DNA of 64,000 nt from Zonotrichia leucophrys gambelii (taxonomy: Eukaryota > Chordata > Aves > Passeriformes > Passerellidae). The stretch's first letter is position 1, and each line of letters begins with the position of its first letter. The stretch is from assembly GCF_028769735.1 (NCBI RefSeq), contig NC_088171.1, positions 143,055,917 to 143,119,916 on the forward strand, given 5' to 3'. A program made the translations under genes and the position numbers. Below the pieces are notes generated by a model that saw only the letters and a program-made list of their open reading frames with translations, made no database searches and was not told the DNA's origin. Shown here in pieces: positions 61,601-64,000 of this stretch.

Positions 61601-64000
61601 TCTCCTGTGAGAGCAGGAGGCATGAAGTGCTGTGCTGAAGTTCTGTCCCTTGCATTCCTGCATCCACTTCAGTGGATCTGCGGGTCTGATTTTCCCCTGA
61701 TGTACATCTCGTGCCATAAGTGTTCAGCAGCTGATGTCAGACTGGTCTTTTTGCATGCCTGTTACTGAGTATCCCACACTCTTGGATCGGTGAGTGGTCA
61801 GGTGGATGTTCCTCCTACCCAAGGAGCCTGATTGCATCTCAGAAGGAGTGTGGTCATTGGCTTGAGCTGCAAGTGGTTACAGGCTGAAATGGTCTTTCTT
61901 TGTGGATTTTGTTTCTCAGTGACCTTTCAGTTTTTCTGGGTGAGGCAATCCAGTATCTCTTAAAAATCACACTCTTCAGCTCATTGTAAAACATCTTTTT
62001 TCAAGAGAAGGATGTGTGGAATGCTGTGTTCCATATTAGAGGTGATTTTGATAGCATGAAATAGAATTTTTTTGGTACTATCACCCAAGTTGGGAAACAT
62101 TCATGTCTTGAATGCTATGAAAAGGCAAGTTAATATTTTTCTTACAGTTTGTTCCTTTAGTCTTTTTATGTAACAGTCTACCATTTATCAGGAGAATATC
62201 TCCCCCCACTTCTCCTTAGGGAAGGTTTTCAAGATTTTTTCTCTTACTGTATTTGTGTCAGTTGGTGCAGATTGAGAATAAGGTTATGAAATTTTGCTTT
62301 GAAAATGGTCCAAGGTGATGTGAGGTGCTTAAAATGTCAGATTGTGTGACATTTGCTTAAGATTTTCCTTTTTGTCTTCAAAAATGGTTAAAAGAAGGGG
62401 GTTAATTGTAAAGTATCTCATCAGTGCTTCAAATTGTAGCACCCCAGTTTGTGATCCATCCTCATGTGGAGTCACTTTGTGAAGTCAGAAGAGCATAGTC
62501 ATGACCTGCATTTTGTGTGAGAGCTACAGCTGTAAGTATACAGCCTGTTGGTCACTTGGCTGTTGATTCAGGTTGGTGGGCAGACCCATCCCAAGTGTGG
62601 GTGAGGAGTCCTGGGTCCATAAGAAGGACACAAATTTGTGTGATGATTCCTTCAATGGAATAGCTAGACTTACACTTTAAAATTAGACTTTATTGGGAAA
62701 CTATTACAGAGTTCTTGGAAACATTTTTGTTTTGCACTTCATGCCTTACCAAACAATGCTCCTTTGCTTGTCTTTTTTCAACCCTCCCTTTTTTTATTGG
62801 AGTTTCCAGAAAGGAATTGATTTTTAGGATGAAAAATTGTAGGGTGAGGCAAGATGAGTGGTTCTTGCCTCCACCTTGTTTTCCTCAAATACTCAGGCTT
62901 TGGACATGGACTTGTCTTTGCCTGGTCACAGACTGGTGGAGCGTCTGCAGCACCCTCTCCTCATTAATCATGTCCCAGCCATAGCTGCTTTTTCTTCATC
63001 TGGGAGCAAAAGCCCCATCTCCAGGGACTGCCTGAGATGTTCACCAAGCTTGTGAAGCCCTCAAAAGCAGCCAGGTTACTCCAAAAACTTGGTGTTGCTG
63101 AGTGAGGAGAAAAAGCCACAGCAGCCTTTACAGTTTTTTTCCTTTGTGTTTCTTTGGGAAATAATTGGTTTTGTTTATTTATCTTTTATATGGGCTTAAA
63201 TATTATGGGCTCATGATATAAGAGATTGTTAACTGGTGTCCTGCCATAATTCCATAAAGCGAACAAGTTCATGTTTCCTCACTTATGCAAAACACAAGTC
63301 CTATTGACCCAGAATCCATGATTTTGCCACTCTCGCTTCTATGTCAGATTCAGTCTATAGCTGCTCTGAAATTTTATGGCTAAGAACAGGAAGCCAAGGA
63401 GAGGTTTTGGAGGTGGCTTGAGCTGATTCATCAGCTGGATGTTATTGCAGAGGACAGTGTGGGCTTGATCCTCTTCTTCCTCCAGTGGTGGTGCTGAGCC
63501 TTCTCACTAAATCAGGAGAAATGCAATCCCTTGTGGTAGCTGAGAGCAAACTGCTGCCCTTCAGGAAATGCACCTGCAGTCATTTGCTAGAGAATTTGTA
63601 AAAAACCAGGTTGAATTGTTTTCTTTTTTTCCCTTTCTATTCTCTGTTGGATAACATTGACCTTGATAAGCCATCTCAGCATCTGGAGACGTTCTTCTGC
63701 ATGGAGACGTAACAAAGCCATTTTGGTATGCTCACCTTGTGTTTAGTGATTTTGGTGTTGGCAAACTGAGCACATACTGCTCACAGTGCCTGGTGGCAGG
63801 AGCAGCAGACATGAATACCCCAGTTTCATTCTTGCCCACCATAAAGTCACTGCTGGAACTTACTGCAGTGATCCTGAGGTTTAACAGGTCCCTTACTGCA
63901 TTTAACTCACATGGCTGGGTTGTAATGAACATGTTGGAGTGTAAAAAACCCAGCCTTTTCCTTCAAATAAAACACAGGCACAGAAAACATCCCTTGTTTT
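58671..64000. other. Candidate PVT1 intron region to window end, no gene seen
   Basis: No supportable coding exon or RNA gene. AT-rich sequence with TA-rich DNA at 59020-59070 and short T-runs. The open frames at 59679-60384 overlap on opposite strands. Confidence 0.45.

Overview
This window is nuclear DNA from a bird, probably a neognath; the order cannot be fixed from the sequence alone. Two things support this. A complete avian-type c-MYC gene lies on the + strand, and the interspersed repeats I recognise are CR1 LINE fragments, the dominant family in birds. No bacterial, viral or organellar gene is visible.

Layout. 1-7080: AT-rich upstream intergenic DNA with an (ATTTT)n microsatellite and a CR1 fragment. 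7080-10520: a CpG island holding the MYC promoter, exon 1, intron 1 and coding exon 2. 10368-12560: intron 2, coding exon 3 and a 3' UTR with two poly(A) signals. MYC is the only gene for which I can support a protein (421 residues, 9677-10367 joined to 11413-11987). 12.6-28.6 kb: intergenic DNA with two CR1 fragments and small minisatellites. 28.64-30.0 kb: a second CpG island. It contains a GC-rich minisatellite, a perfect CRE palindrome and a short segment resembling exon 1 of the MYC-neighbour lncRNA PVT1, followed by a consensus splice donor. 30-64 kb: no coding gene seen; most likely the first intron(s) of PVT1, with minisatellites, three CR1 fragments, a poly-C run and a small palindrome. 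I could not identify further PVT1 exons.

How it fits together. The window is the conserved vertebrate MYC-PVT1 neighbourhood. MYC encodes the bHLH-leucine-zipper transcription factor that pairs with MAX. PVT1 starts downstream in the same orientation, and in mammals its promoter competes with MYC for enhancers. Here the two promoters are only about 21 kb apart. The most interesting points are this compaction, the tandem repeats built into the PVT1 promoter and exon 1, and an E2F/TATA-like motif in MYC intron 2 combined with an in-frame ATG abutting exon 3. The non-AUG start option for an N-terminally extended MYC is also notable. I did not find an undescribed multi-gene system.
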